Shown in pieces: positions 9,205 through 20,125 of a stretch of 64,000 nt of DNA. The stretch spans positions 186,001 through 250,000 of the forward strand of contig JAKQIY010000013.1 of NCBI GenBank assembly GCA_029561455.1, read 5' to 3'. The position numbers and the translations under genes are program-made. The notes beneath the pieces were generated by a model. It saw only the letters and a program-made list of their open reading frames with translations. It did no database searches and was not told the origin of the DNA. The stretch comes from a bacterium. GTDB lineage: Bacteria; Zhuqueibacterota; Zhuqueibacteria; Residuimicrobiales; Krinioviventaceae. Numbering within the stretch: the first letter of the stretch is position 1; each line of letters starts with the position of its first letter.

Positions 9205-12200
9205 ATGAGCAAAAAAAAAATTATTACTCTTATTATATGGTGCCTGTTATTACCGGCAGCGCTTGGGGCTCAACAGGGCAAAATTGCCTTTGAACATATT
9301 ACTATAAAGAATGGCTTGTCCGATGGGCGGATTGATTGTATTATTCAAGACAGCCAGGGATTTTTATGGTTCGGCACCCAGGACGGCCTGAACCGTTACG
9401 ACGGCTATAACTTTATTGTATTTGACTATGATATTTTCGACTCCACATCCATTTCTTCCAACTGGATTCGCTGTATTTTGGAAGACCGACAAGGCAACCT
9501 GTGGATCGGCACCGAAGGCGGTGGTTTAAATCGCTTTAACCGTAAGGACGAGACCTTTACCCGCTGGATTCATAATGCCGATGATCCGGCAAGTATATGC
9601 GATAACTTTGTCCGGTCTATATTAGAAGATAGTTTTGGTAATCTCTGGATCGGTACTCTTAATGGCCTGGTGCGGTTTGATCCTGAACAGGGTGTTTTCA
9701 GTTCTTTGCCGGTCGACTCCACCGATCCGGATAATCCGATTTTAAATGATAATATTACCGATGTTTATGAAGATAATGAACAGAACCTGTGGATCGGGTT
9801 GACCGAAAGAGCCTTTTATTATAATCCCCGCGACCATTCACTGGTCCAGGTCCCTTTCGACGGCGAAGTCGGCAGAGTCGCAGTCATTTATCAGGATAGT
9901 TTTAATACAATCTGGATTGGCGGTCGTTATAATGGCTTGTGGAGATATGACAGAGAATTACATAAATTGGTCCGTCCGCATTATTTCAACCATGATACAC
10001 AGAGTTTGGGTAGCAGTGAAATTAAAGAGATCTTTGAGGATAAAGATAGAAATCTGTGGATTGCGACGATGCACGGCGGGCTGCAATTATATGACAGGAA
10101 AACCGGTAATGTTACCAGTTATAAAAATGATCCGCGAGACCCTTCCAGCCTGAGCAGTAATAGTGTTCGCACTATGTACCAGGATCGGACCGGTGTGGTG
10201 TGGCTGGGAATGGACGGCAGCGGCATTGATAGTTTTGTAAAAAATTACCCCATATTTCAGCTTTATGGTAATGGTGTCGGCAATCCTGATGGATTAAGTA
10301 ATAATACAATTTTATCAATTTTTGAGGAAGAAGACGCAAACTTGTGGATTGGCACCGAGGGCGGCGGTTTAGATCGATTTGACCGGCAAAAACGAGTGAT
10401 CAGGCACTATAAAAATGAAAAGCAGCAGCCCAACAGTATTTCCAGTAACCAGGTTACCTGTATATATAAAGACCAGGACGGCATTTTTTGGATAGGAACC
10501 AAGGAAGGTTTGAACCGCTACGACCGGGAAAATGATCTGTTTCATCGTTATTATGTAAAAACCTCACCTATAACCGGTAATAACTTTATAAATGTTATCA
10601 CCGGGGACAACGACGGACGTTTGCTATTGGGCAGCAACAATGGTTTGATTATTTTCGATAAAGCCATACGGGAATTTTCTCATCTTGATTATGATGTCGA
10701 TAACATTTTAAATAATGAAGCCGTTGTAACGATCTTGATCGACAGGGAAAGGCTGTGGTGGATTGGTTATTTGCGTTCCGGACTTGTGCGTTATAATCCG
10801 GCAACCGGAGATTATGTACATTACCGTTCCGACCCCGGCGCCGTCAACAGCCTTAATAATAACTTTGTTCAATCACTATACCAGGACAAGTCCGGGCAAT
10901 TATGGATTGCTACCCGTAAAGGATTGAATCGTTTCAATAAAACTACCGGAGAATTTTTTAGCTATACCAAAACGGATGGTTTACCAAGCAATGTAATTGT
11001 CGGCATTCTTGAAGATAATTCCGGTAATTTATGGCTGAGTACCACCAACGGGCTGACAAAATTTAATATCGGTCAGGAAAATTTTAATAATTATGATATT
11101 AGTGATGGATTACAAGGCAACCAGTTCTGGATCAATTCCTGTTTTAAAAGTCAATCCGGCGAATTGTTCTTTGGCGGTAATAATGGCTTTAATACTTTTT
11201 TCCCTGATGATATGACCAGGTTTCTTAATCCGCATATTCCCCCGATAGTCATATCCAGTGTAAAAATCTCCAACCGGCCAATCATTCATAATTTTCCGGC
11301 CAATTCTTCCGGCGCCGATACCTTGCGGCTCTCCTGGCGGGAGAACCAGATCTCATTCGAATTTGCCGCGCTCGATTACACCCGGCCTGATAAAAATCAA
11401 TTTGCCTATATGCTGCAGGGCTTTGATACCGACTGGATATACGCCGGTACCAGGCGATATGCAAATTATACAAACCTTGATCCGGGATATTATACTTTTA
11501 AAGTCAAAGGTACAAACAATGACGGTGTCTGGAACGAAACCGGTACAGTGCTGAGTCTCTTTATTAGCACACCGTTTTGGAAAACCTGGTGGGCATTGGT
11601 CTTGTATGGAATTATTGCCGCGGGATTTATTTATGCTGTCAATGCTTATTTTATCAGCCTGGTTCGCATTCGTCACGATCTGAAAATTGAGAGAATGGAG
11701 AAGGAAAAAGCGCGGGAAATTAACCAGTTCAAACTACAGTTCTTTACCGATGTTGCTCATGAATTCAAAACTCCGCTGACATTAATACAAGCGCCGCTGG
11801 AAGAAATTATTACCTCCAGAAAAAGAGGTTTTCAATACGAGCATGAGTTCAGATTAATGCACAGGAATGTTCGTTATTTACTGCGGTTGGTTCATCAATT
11901 GTTGGATTTCCGTAAAGCCGAGCAGGGAAAGATGGAGTTAAAGACCTCACACGGCAATATTGTACAGTTTATCCGCGAGGTGTATGAATTATTCAGCGAT
12001 TCGGCGCTCAAACATGGTATCGATTATCAGTTTATTGCTGGTTCTGAAAATATTGATGGCTGGTTTGACTGGGAGAAACTGGAAGAGATTTTAGTTAATC
12101 TCATCGATAATGCCTTTAAATATTCCCCGAATCATGGTAAAATTTGTGTTACTGTCGATACAGTCTCTTCTCCGGAAGATACATGCCCTAATGTAGTGAT

Positions 12201-13329
12201 TGGGGTAAAAGATTCAGGAATCGGAATTCCTGCCGAGAACCTGGCGCATATCTTTGAACGCTTTTTTCATGCCCGCGATGAAAACCATCCCAACCAGGTA
12301 AGCTCCGGTTTGGGCCTGGCATTGTCCAAAAGGCTGACTGAACTGCATCATGGCGAAATAACCGTTACCAGCGAACCGGGAAAGGGGAGCTGTTTCACAG
12401 TTCGCCTGCCGCTTGGCGATAGGCATTTGCAAGCCGATGAAAAGGTTACTGCGAGTAACGGTTCGGCTTTTTCACTTGCCGCTGTAAAAATGCCGGTCGA
12501 TGAACTGATAACCGATGAAGCGCCGGATAGCGGTGCAACGGAAAAGAATACCGAAGAAAAGCCGTTGATACTTGTTGTTGAAGATGATAATGAATTACGA
12601 ACCTATATGATAAAAACTCTTGCCCGTAAATATCGGATCATTGATGCCGGTAACGGCAAAGACGGCCTGGAAAAGGCACAAAAACATATACCCAATATTA
12701 TTATCAGCGATATAATAATGCCACAAATGGACGGTATTGAAATGTGCCGCTGTCTGAAAAGTGATTTGACTACCAGCCACATACCGGTCATTCTGCTCAC
12801 CGCCAGGAGCGGCATTGAACAAAAAATCGAGGGACTCGAAACCGGCGCTGATGATTATATAGAGAAACCGTTTCATTTTCGTTTTCTTGATGCCAGAATT
12901 AAAAATATATTAAAATCGCGACAAAAACTTCAGCAGCGCTATCGCCAGGAACTGCTTACACAGCCGACGGTTATTGAGGCTGTTTCCATGGATGAAAAAT
13001 TTCTGGTAAAAATCAGCGAACTCATTGAAAAGCGGCTGGCTGATCCGGACCTGGAAGTGAAGCATCTGGCAATTGAGGTAGGCATAAGCCGCACCCTGTT
13101 ATTTGTCAAGTTGAAAGAATTGACCGGTTATTCTCCCAAAGATTTTATTAAATCCATCCGGCTGAAAAAGGCGGCTCAGTACCTGCAAAAAACTGATTTA
13201 ACTATTGGTGAAATTGCCTACCAGGTCGGTTTTATCTATCCTAAATACTTTAGCACCTGTTTTTTACAGCAATATGGTAAAACACCTTCCGCATTTCGTG
13301 AACAAGCCCGGGAACAAGTTATTAGCTGA
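9205..13329 (+). CDS. Hybrid two-component system (propeller sensor, kinase, REC, AraC)
   Basis: 1374 aa from ATG 9205; a TTG at 9193 is also in frame and no strong ribosome site is seen for either. Signal peptide ~1-21. Periplasmic sensor: two seven-bladed propellers of Reg_prop repeats (repeated NLWIGT..GGLNRF) to about residue 690, then a Y_Y_Y domain with YTNLDPGYYTFKVK. One membrane helix lies near 795-820. Then HisKA (DVAHEFKTPL, His852), HATPase (NLIDNAFKYSP, DSGIGIP, SGLGLAL), a receiver (Asp1169 in IIISDIIMP) and a C-terminal AraC helix-turn-helix. This is the classic architecture for sensing oligosaccharides in the periplasm and activating a neighbouring polysaccharide locus; here the pectin genes from 13572 are the obvious target (inference). 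Confidence 0.93.
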   Translation: MSKKKIITLIIWCLLLPAALGAQQGKIAFEHITIKNGLSDGRIDCIIQDSQGFLWFGTQDGLNRYDGYNFIVFDYDIFDSTSISSNWIRCILEDRQGNLWIGTEGGGLNRFNRKDETFTRWIHNADDPASICDNFVRSILEDSFGNLWIGTLNGLVRFDPEQGVFSSLPVDSTDPDNPILNDNITDVYEDNEQNLWIGLTERAFYYNPRDHSLVQVPFDGEVGRVAVIYQDSFNTIWIGGRYNGLWRYDRELHKLVRPHYFNHDTQSLGSSEIKEIFEDKDRNLWIATMHGGLQLYDRKTGNVTSYKNDPRDPSSLSSNSVRTMYQDRTGVVWLGMDGSGIDSFVKNYPIFQLYGNGVGNPDGLSNNTILSIFEEEDANLWIGTEGGGLDRFDRQKRVIRHYKNEKQQPNSISSNQVTCIYKDQDGIFWIGTKEGLNRYDRENDLFHRYYVKTSPITGNNFINVITGDNDGRLLLGSNNGLIIFDKAIREFSHLDYDVDNILNNEAVVTILIDRERLWWIGYLRSGLVRYNPATGDYVHYRSDPGAVNSLNNNFVQSLYQDKSGQLWIATRKGLNRFNKTTGEFFSYTKTDGLPSNVIVGILEDNSGNLWLSTTNGLTKFNIGQENFNNYDISDGLQGNQFWINSCFKSQSGELFFGGNNGFNTFFPDDMTRFLNPHIPPIVISSVKISNRPIIHNFPANSSGADTLRLSWRENQISFEFAALDYTRPDKNQFAYMLQGFDTDWIYAGTRRYANYTNLDPGYYTFKVKGTNNDGVWNETGTVLSLFISTPFWKTWWALVLYGIIAAGFIYAVNAYFISLVRIRHDLKIERMEKEKAREINQFKLQFFTDVAHEFKTPLTLIQAPLEEIITSRKRGFQYEHEFRLMHRNVRYLLRLVHQLLDFRKAEQGKMELKTSHGNIVQFIREVYELFSDSALKHGIDYQFIAGSENIDGWFDWEKLEEILVNLIDNAFKYSPNHGKICVTVDTVSSPEDTCPNVVIGVKDSGIGIPAENLAHIFERFFHARDENHPNQVSSGLGLALSKRLTELHHGEITVTSEPGKGSCFTVRLPLGDRHLQADEKVTASNGSAFSLAAVKMPVDELITDEAPDSGATEKNTEEKPLILVVEDDNELRTYMIKTLARKYRIIDAGNGKDGLEKAQKHIPNIIISDIIMPQMDGIEMCRCLKSDLTTSHIPVILLTARSGIEQKIEGLETGADDYIEKPFHFRFLDARIKNILKSRQKLQQRYRQELLTQPTVIEAVSMDEKFLVKISELIEKRLADPDLEVKHLAIEVGISRTLLFVKLKELTGYSPKDFIKSIRLKKAAQYLQKTDLTIGEIAYQVGFIYPKYFSTCFLQQYGKTPSAFREQAREQVIS

Positions 13330-13571
13330 ATTATCAATTTTAATTTTTCCAATTCTTTTTTATCTATCCTGCAGAACCTGACTCTTGTATTTTATTATTT
13401 ATAGTGTGATTTGCAATCGTTACAATAAAAACCGGACGTAATTGAACCATTTTTGAACTTTTGAGGATTGACAAATTGGCTTCGTTACCTTAACTTGCTA
13501 TTGTATATCAACAAAGTGTTATAGATTGGAAAACCATGCAGAACTTTAAATAAAGAAACAGGAGGTCTATT

Positions 13572-14930
13572 GTGAAAAAAAGTTTATTGTTATTGGCGCT
13601 CGCCATTTTTTGTGGTTCGGCTTTAAGCGCAACTATCGATGTCCCGCCGGGAGACGGTACTTTGTCGCAAGCCATCACCGATGCCCAGAACGGCGATGTT
13701 TTACGACTGATCCCGGAAGCGCTTTATACTGAATCTGCAAATTCCAATTTCGGTACAATTACCGGTAAAACCATTACCATCGAAGCGGATGGGGACGGTT
13801 CAACAAAACCGGTTATACAACTATTAACTCCAGCTGATGATAATACCCTGATGTTCTTTCAACTGGCTGATCAATCCACCCTTACTTTACGAGGACTTGA
13901 ATTTAATGGCGCGCAGGGTGACATTGCTACGGTGGTCAATTTTATTAATTTTACAATGGGTGATTTCCCGTCTCCTGCTACTATAAAAAAGATCGTGGTT
14001 GATAATTGCATTATTCATGATCTGAAAGAGCATGTCATCCATGCCGGGAATACCGAAATGGCTTCCTATGTATTGGTTGATTCCACGATTGTTAATAATG
14101 TGATTATGAAAAATACCGGTACTGCGGTGTATTATAAATATGCCGGCGCTAATTATATTTCTGTTACCAATTCCACGTTTGATACAATCAACAGTTATGG
14201 TATGCGTATAGCCGGGCCGGGTTATTCCAACCTGCCCGATAATACTCCGGTTGTTATCATTGATCATACCACCTGGTATAACATTGGCACAACAGATGGC
14301 AGGGAGATAATTCTGGGCGAAAAAGGAACATTCCTGAATAACTGGACGGTGAGCAATTCCATTTTTGTCAAACAGGTGTTAAAGAGTAAAACTGTAATTA
14401 ATATTAAAGAGACGGTCTCTCCAGAAATCGCTGTAATTAATAATATTTGCTTGTGGGATGTCGGTGCGCGCGTGTGGCGCGATCACCCGGTCAGCGATAC
14501 GTTGAATGTCGATCCGGGCTTTCTCGATCCCGATAACAGTGATTTTACCTTGCCGGCCGGTTCGCAGTTACTGACGTTTGGCTCGAACGGCAAAGCTATT
14601 GGCGATCCGCGCTGGGCGACTAATGTCAGCGCTGTTGAAAATAATGCTCGCAACCAGGCAGCGCCGGCGCAGTTTTCACTGGCGCAAAATTATCCCAATC
14701 CCTTCAACCCGGCCACTAAAATTTCCTTCACCCTCGACAAAGCCGGAATGACGGAACTGGTTGTGTATGACCTGTTGGGTCACAAAGTAGCTGTACCTGT
14801 TCAACAGGTAATGTCCGCCGGAGAACACCATATTGTATTCGATGCTCAAAATTTATCCTCTGGCGTTTACGTGTACCGGCTTTACTTCGCAGGTCGCTCT
14901 TTAAGCAATAAAATGATGTTTATCAAGTAA
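13572..14930 (+). CDS. Secreted right-handed beta-helix protein with sorting domain
   Basis: 452 aa from GTG 13572, with a GGAGG site 6 nt upstream. Signal peptide ~1-19 (SALSA). Residues ~20-355 form a parallel beta-helix: TLSQAITDAQNGDVLRLIPE opening, GKTITIEADG, GLEFNGA, VDNCIIHDLKEHVIH, STIVNNV, NSTFDTINSYG. This resembles polysaccharide-lyase-like proteins (DUF4957/DUF5123 and chondroitinase-B-like folds) commonly found in pectin loci. I cannot identify catalytic residues, so activity is unproven. The C-terminus (NYPNPFNPATKISFTL, MMFIK) is a type-A sorting domain. It is the first gene after the HTCS and ends at a strong hairpin, so it may be its own transcript. Confidence 0.8.
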   Translation: MKKSLLLLALAIFCGSALSATIDVPPGDGTLSQAITDAQNGDVLRLIPEALYTESANSNFGTITGKTITIEADGDGSTKPVIQLLTPADDNTLMFFQLADQSTLTLRGLEFNGAQGDIATVVNFINFTMGDFPSPATIKKIVVDNCIIHDLKEHVIHAGNTEMASYVLVDSTIVNNVIMKNTGTAVYYKYAGANYISVTNSTFDTINSYGMRIAGPGYSNLPDNTPVVIIDHTTWYNIGTTDGREIILGEKGTFLNNWTVSNSIFVKQVLKSKTVINIKETVSPEIAVINNICLWDVGARVWRDHPVSDTLNVDPGFLDPDNSDFTLPAGSQLLTFGSNGKAIGDPRWATNVSAVENNARNQAAPAQFSLAQNYPNPFNPATKISFTLDKAGMTELVVYDLLGHKVAVPVQQVMSAGEHHIVFDAQNLSSGVYVYRLYFAGRSLSNKMMFIK

Positions 14931-14940
14931 ATACAACTTT

Positions 14941-14985
14941 TTACCCTGCCATTTTAAGGTTTTCTTCAAAATGGCAGGGTAATTT
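14941..14985 (+). terminator. Terminator hairpin
   Basis: Perfect 15-bp arms TTACCCTGCCATTTT (14941-14955) and its complement (14968-14982) around a 12-nt loop, followed by TTT. It lies 10 nt past the beta-helix gene. The T run is short, so some readthrough to the PL1 gene is possible. Confidence 0.75.
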
Positions 14986-15014
14986 CCCTTTACACAGAAC
15001 GGGTCGGGTTTTAT

Positions 15015-16778
15015 ATGCTTCAGTCTAACGGTTTATTTTTGGCAATCCGGAATATGATGAAAACTCTATTGAAAATTCAATGCAATGCAATTTATGGTCG
15101 TTTGTCATTAAATTGCCTGAGCATTATCGTTTGTACAATTTTAATCACCTTTACAACAAACCTGGTTGCCCAGCAGCCGGCTTTTCCGGGCGCGGAAGGC
15201 GCCGGTAAATATACCGTGGGTGGACGGGGTGGGGTGGTTTATGAAGTAACCAATCTAAACGACAGCGGCGCCGGCAGTTTGCGTGATGCCGTCAAAGCCA
15301 ACGGGCCACGCACTATTGTTTTCCGGGTATCGGGAACGATCATTTTGAAATCAGCTCTTAATATAGATAAACCAAATCTTACTATTGCCGGACAAACTGC
15401 TCCCGGCGACGGTATATGCCTGCGCGGATACCAGTGTGTTGTTAAAGCGAATGATGTAATTATTCGCTATATGCGCTTTCGCCTCGGCGATGAAACCGGT
15501 GTGGATACGGATTGTTTCTGGGGACGATACTATAAAAATATTATCCTCGATCATTGTTCGGCCAGCTGGAGCGTGGATGAAGTAATGTCGTTTTACGGCA
15601 ACGAGAATTTTACCATGCAATGGTGCCTGGTTGCCGAAAGCCTGTATATGTCCAACCATCCCAAAGGCGCGCATGGTTATGGCGGAATTTGGGGCGGCAA
15701 AAATGCTTCCTTTCATCACAATCTTATCGCTCACCATTCCAGCCGTACACCGCGCTTCTCCGGTGGGGAAACGACTCCTTGTGAGAATGTCGATTTTCGC
15801 AATAACGTGATCTATAATTGGGGATTTAACAGCGCTTATGGCGGCGAAAGCGGTAAAATCAATATGGTAGCGAATTATTATAAAGCGGGTCCCGCTACCA
15901 AAAGCAGCGTTAAAAACCGCATTGTGCAGCTTACGGACGGCAACGGCGAGTGGTATATTGAAGATAATTTCGTTGCCGGTTATCCGGCAATTACCGAAAA
16001 CAATTGGGCCGGCGGGGTACAGGGCAGTTATGCAAATGAAGCAATTTCCAGGGTTACAACACCGAATCCATATACCCCTGTTACAGAACAAACCGCCGAG
16101 GAAGCTTACTTGTTGGTTCTGGAAAATGTCGGCGCCAACTTGCCGGTTCGCGATGCTGTAGATAACCGCATCATCAACGATGTTAAAACCGGCGCGGCAA
16201 CCTGCGATGGGTATTATTATGAAATAAACCAGGGTTTCAGCGATACTGCGGTTGTGCGCGGGATCATCGATTCCCAGAATGATGTGGGAGGGTGGCCGGA
16301 GTTAGCGAGTCTTTCCGCTCCGGCAGATACCGATCATGACGGGATGCCGGATGAATGGGAATCCGCTAATGGCTTGAACCTGAATGACGATTCCGACAGA
16401 AACCTGGTCGCCGAAAATGGCTATACCATGCTGGAAAATTATCTCAACAGCCTGGTCGATTCCGGCCAGACCCTGGTACAACACCGCCAGGCTGAGCCGG
16501 GGTATTTTAGTTTGCTGCAAAATTATCCCAACCCCTTTAACATGAATACAAAAATTACTTTTACAATCGACAAGAGCGATCTCGTCACAATAAAAATATT
16601 TGATATTACCGGACGGCTTGTAAAGAACCTTTACCGCCAAATCTGTACACCTGGAACATACCATGTAGAATGGAACGGCGTGAACGATTGGGGGAACGCT
16701 GTTGCCACGGGTATCTATTTCTGTGAATTGTCGATTAAGTCAGGTAAATCTAGTATGAAAATGCATTTACTTCGTTGA
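15015..16778 (+). CDS. Pectate lyase, polysaccharide lyase family 1, secreted
   Basis: 587 aa from ATG 15015; ATGs at 15054 and 15057 are alternatives, as no clear ribosome site favours one. The hydrophobic signal ends near NLVAQQ. The lyase domain (about 55-430) opens with FPGAEGAG, GGRGG and YEVTNLNDSGAGSLRDAV. It has the beta-helix ladder, WSVDEVMSFYG and the RTPR signature (Arg244/Arg247), where family 1 carries its catalytic arginine. It cleaves de-esterified polygalacturonan by beta-elimination, usually with calcium. Residues ~435-485 hold a calcium-loop repeat (DTDHDGMPDEWE). The tail NYPNPFNMNTKITFTI with a FlgD-like fold is the sorting domain, so the enzyme should reach the cell surface or medium. 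Confidence 0.92.
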   Translation: MLQSNGLFLAIRNMMKTLLKIQCNAIYGRLSLNCLSIIVCTILITFTTNLVAQQPAFPGAEGAGKYTVGGRGGVVYEVTNLNDSGAGSLRDAVKANGPRTIVFRVSGTIILKSALNIDKPNLTIAGQTAPGDGICLRGYQCVVKANDVIIRYMRFRLGDETGVDTDCFWGRYYKNIILDHCSASWSVDEVMSFYGNENFTMQWCLVAESLYMSNHPKGAHGYGGIWGGKNASFHHNLIAHHSSRTPRFSGGETTPCENVDFRNNVIYNWGFNSAYGGESGKINMVANYYKAGPATKSSVKNRIVQLTDGNGEWYIEDNFVAGYPAITENNWAGGVQGSYANEAISRVTTPNPYTPVTEQTAEEAYLLVLENVGANLPVRDAVDNRIINDVKTGAATCDGYYYEINQGFSDTAVVRGIIDSQNDVGGWPELASLSAPADTDHDGMPDEWESANGLNLNDDSDRNLVAENGYTMLENYLNSLVDSGQTLVQHRQAEPGYFSLLQNYPNPFNMNTKITFTIDKSDLVTIKIFDITGRLVKNLYRQICTPGTYHVEWNGVNDWGNAVATGIYFCELSIKSGKSSMKMHLLR

Positions 16779-16848
16779 TAAATGATTTGAAAATAACGGA
16801 TTGAAATTCGATTATATGAACCCTGGCAAGAGTAATTAAGGAGTGGTT

Positions 16849-19800
16849 ATGCAATTACAACACTTTAATTTACGGCGGATTATCCCGGTTTTTGTGGCGC
16901 TGATATTGATTTATGCAACACTTTTACCGGCGCAAACCCGCAGCCGGATTGCCGGAACCGTCATTGACGCCGAATCCGGCGAACCACTACCCGGTGTGAA
17001 TATAATCATTGAAGGGACCAGCCTGGGAGCAGCATCAGGCATTAACGGCCAGTATGTAATCGTCAATGTGCCCGTGGGGACCTATCGTCTGCGGGCTACA
17101 ATGATGGGCTATGAAGGGCAGGTAATTACCGATGTCATGGTTTCGCTTGACCGGTTGACCAGGATCGATTTCCGGCTTGTACCTACCGTCATTCAGGGCA
17201 GCGAGGTTGTGGTCATTGCTAAAAAGGATGAATTGCATAAAGAAGTATCCAACACCCAACTGGTTGTCAATGATGTTCAATTACAGGATGCTTCCGGCAT
17301 TCGAGAAATCAATGCCTTTTTAACCAAACTGCCGGGTGTTTCGGAAGAGAATGGTTTTCTTACTATTCGTGGCGGGTCTGCCGACCAGACGGGAATGATG
17401 GTAAACGGCATGTCGTATTTTAATGCCGCAGCCGGAAATGCCGAAACCAGTATCCCGCTTAGCGCTATCGAGCAGGTTTCACTCATGTCTGGCGGTTATA
17501 ATGCGGAATATGGAAATTTCCGTTCCGGACTCATTAATGTAACCACAAAATCCGGCGATAAAAGCGGCTATCATGGCACTTTTAGTTATTCCCGCGATCA
17601 AATGCATATTCGCCGTTTTGGCGATTCCTTTTATGATACTAATAATCCGGTACTCAAACCCTTTCTCGATCCTGCAGTTGCTTTTACCGGTACCGATGTT
17701 GCCTGGAAAGACGATCCTTATAAACTGGAGCAATATCCCCGCTTTACCGGTTGGAATGCCGCCGCCGAAACCTTTAATAAAGGCAAAGCGCCCGAAGATC
17801 AGTGCACACCGCTGGATTATTACCTGTTAGCCTGCTGGATGCACATGACCGAACCGGATTATAAAGGATTAGAAAAATTGGGTTATACTGTTTCCGAGGA
17901 ACAAAAAAAGTTGTTTGCAGAACACCACATGGAAGAAGAGAATGCCGACTGGAATTTTGATGGCGGTTTTGGCGGCCCGGTGCCATTAGTCGGCGATATG
18001 CTGGGCGGGGCTACTTTTTATCTTTCCCATAATGCGCGGGAACGGAATTATATTATGCCGGTAGTGCGTTCCAGCGATGAAAACTATACAACCTTGCTCA
18101 CCGTAAAAAGTCAGCCCATGAAAAATCTTTCGGTCACATTGAACGGGCTGCACAAACGGCAGTTTGGGGTGAGTCCCATCCGTCCCGCCTTTGGCGATTT
18201 CCCGGATGCCGGCCGTGAGGGTGGATTTATGCCGATCAACAATATAAAGTACGTTTACGCCAATCCCGAATACTGGTACGATCCGCCGTTTTTCCCGCTG
18301 CTCGATCAAACAACGGTAATGACCGGCGTAACAATTAACCATGTGCTGAATTCATCGACATTTTGGGAATTGACGCTGAGCGCCATGAACATCAAAGATC
18401 ATTCCCCGGTTGGCGATAACCGCAACCAGACCGTTATTACCCGATTCGGTCCTTTTGCCGTTACCGAAATGCCCTATGGCAAAATGCAATATGGTACTAA
18501 TACTGTGGACGGCTATACCTATCCCAGTTACGATGCCCTACCGGGTATTTCGCGCCGTTTTCGTAGAAAAGAGGGCGATCTGTATGATAATATAAAAGTC
18601 GGCCAATACCGCGCCAAGTTTGATATAGCTTCCCAGGTCAATTTGCATCATTATCTAAAGGGAGGTTTTGAGTATAACTATATTGATCTGAACCACAAGT
18701 TCTGGGAAAAATGGAACGAGAATTATTATAATGTTTATGAGTTTAATTACCATCGCACCCCCAGCCAAACCGGCTTTTACCTGCAGGATCAGATCAGCCT
18801 GGAGGCAATTGTTGCCAACCTGGGCCTGCGGCTGGATTATTATTATGGCGGCGGCGGGAAATGGCCGACCGGCGATGCCTTTGCTGTTGATGCTTTTACA
18901 CCACAAACAGTGGAAAGCGATTCCGTATTGTTCCATTACCTGGAACAGGGCCGTTCCTATATTTGGGATACCTGGGTGGCTTATGATAAAGAGCATCCCG
19001 GTTTTCTGCAACCGGTAAAAAATCATTTTACCGTCAGTCCCAGGATAGGTATATCGTTCCCCATTACCGCTCAGTCCAAGTTCTACTTTAACTATGGACA
19101 TTTCCGCTCCAATCCGCCCTATTATACAATGTATCTGTATCGTTATCGTTATACCAAAAATGGTTTGTACGATATGTCCAATCCCAATCTGGCGCCGCCG
19201 CGTACAATATCTTATGAACTGGGTACCGCTTATAATTTTTATGAAAATTATGTATTACGAATTGCCGGTTATTCGAAGGATGTGACCGGGCAACATGGTC
19301 AGGTAACCTACCAGAACGCCGACGGCAGTATCGATTATGATGCCTGGGCTAACAATGAGTATGAAGATATTCAGGGTGTGGAAATAAACCTGGCAAAAAA
19401 TGATAATAGCTGGCTGACCGGCTGGATCAATTTCAATTATATTTTAAAAAAATCGGGACTTACCGGGCGCGACATAATCACAGAAGTAACAATAAACAAT
19501 GATCAGGAAGGATTATATTCAGGTCAGGAAAGCCGTTCTTTACCCGTACCCAAATTAAATGCCAATGTTACATTTCGAACCCCCCGCCATTGGGGGCCGG
19601 ATGTCTTTGGCGGCAGTGTGCTGGGTAACTGGAATATGACCTTGTTTGCCGAATGGGAGAGAGGTGATTATTTTACCTGGAATCCTTTGAATGAACTGCA
19701 TTTGAATAACAACCTGCGTTGGCCGGATTACTTTATGATCGATCTTAAACTGACCAAGACATTTCAGGTTGGCGGTTTAGCGACCACATTTTTTGTTGAT

Positions 19801-20088
19801 ATCAGCAACCTGTTCAACTTTAAAGTCAGTTTAATGGAAAAAGGCTGGTGTTTTAACGAAGACGCCGGCGATGATATAAAATATTTTTCTTCATTACGTC
19901 TGCCAATGTATGCATCTTCCAGGTACGATGATCTGCGCGCCAAAAATCCAGGCTATTATATTGCCGGAAACGACCAGGTCGGCGACTTACGCTCCAAAGA
20001 CAAACCCTATATCAACGATCCCAATTATCCCTTTTGGTTGTATGGCGAACCGCGTGATATCTGGTTTGGATTACGCTTTAGTTTTTAG
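16849..20088 (+). CDS. TonB-dependent receptor of the pectin locus
   Basis: 1079 aa from ATG 16849, preceded by AAGGAG at 5 nt; a GTG at 16843 overlaps the ribosome site. Signal peptide, then a carboxypeptidase-regulatory-like domain (AGTVIDAESGEPLPGVNI, ~25-110), a TonB plug (DASGIREINAFLTKLPGV, IRGGSADQTGMMVNG, ~130-230) and a long 22-strand-type barrel ending GLRFSF. It should carry pectin oligosaccharides across the outer membrane (inference from neighbours). It has the size and place of a SusC protein, but the next gene is not a SusD; instead it is followed by a 725-aa exported protein and a PorV-like barrel. The gaps of 37 and 22 nt suggest one operon. Confidence 0.92.
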   Translation: MQLQHFNLRRIIPVFVALILIYATLLPAQTRSRIAGTVIDAESGEPLPGVNIIIEGTSLGAASGINGQYVIVNVPVGTYRLRATMMGYEGQVITDVMVSLDRLTRIDFRLVPTVIQGSEVVVIAKKDELHKEVSNTQLVVNDVQLQDASGIREINAFLTKLPGVSEENGFLTIRGGSADQTGMMVNGMSYFNAAAGNAETSIPLSAIEQVSLMSGGYNAEYGNFRSGLINVTTKSGDKSGYHGTFSYSRDQMHIRRFGDSFYDTNNPVLKPFLDPAVAFTGTDVAWKDDPYKLEQYPRFTGWNAAAETFNKGKAPEDQCTPLDYYLLACWMHMTEPDYKGLEKLGYTVSEEQKKLFAEHHMEEENADWNFDGGFGGPVPLVGDMLGGATFYLSHNARERNYIMPVVRSSDENYTTLLTVKSQPMKNLSVTLNGLHKRQFGVSPIRPAFGDFPDAGREGGFMPINNIKYVYANPEYWYDPPFFPLLDQTTVMTGVTINHVLNSSTFWELTLSAMNIKDHSPVGDNRNQTVITRFGPFAVTEMPYGKMQYGTNTVDGYTYPSYDALPGISRRFRRKEGDLYDNIKVGQYRAKFDIASQVNLHHYLKGGFEYNYIDLNHKFWEKWNENYYNVYEFNYHRTPSQTGFYLQDQISLEAIVANLGLRLDYYYGGGGKWPTGDAFAVDAFTPQTVESDSVLFHYLEQGRSYIWDTWVAYDKEHPGFLQPVKNHFTVSPRIGISFPITAQSKFYFNYGHFRSNPPYYTMYLYRYRYTKNGLYDMSNPNLAPPRTISYELGTAYNFYENYVLRIAGYSKDVTGQHGQVTYQNADGSIDYDAWANNEYEDIQGVEINLAKNDNSWLTGWINFNYILKKSGLTGRDIITEVTINNDQEGLYSGQESRSLPVPKLNANVTFRTPRHWGPDVFGGSVLGNWNMTLFAEWERGDYFTWNPLNELHLNNNLRWPDYFMIDLKLTKTFQVGGLATTFFVDISNLFNFKVSLMEKGWCFNEDAGDDIKYFSSLRLPMYASSRYDDLRAKNPGYYIAGNDQVGDLRSKDKPYINDPNYPFWLYGEPRDIWFGLRFSF

Positions 20089-20125
20089 ACTAGAATGTAT
20101 TGCATTGTGTAAAATGGAGTTGTGA

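Noticed and set aside
13467-13490. TTGACA before the beta-helix gene
   Set aside because: No acceptable -10 sextet at 16-18 nt, so not called as a promoter.
15351-16091. 246-codon antisense frame in the PL1 gene
   Set aside because: Complement of conserved lyase sequence; no ribosome site.
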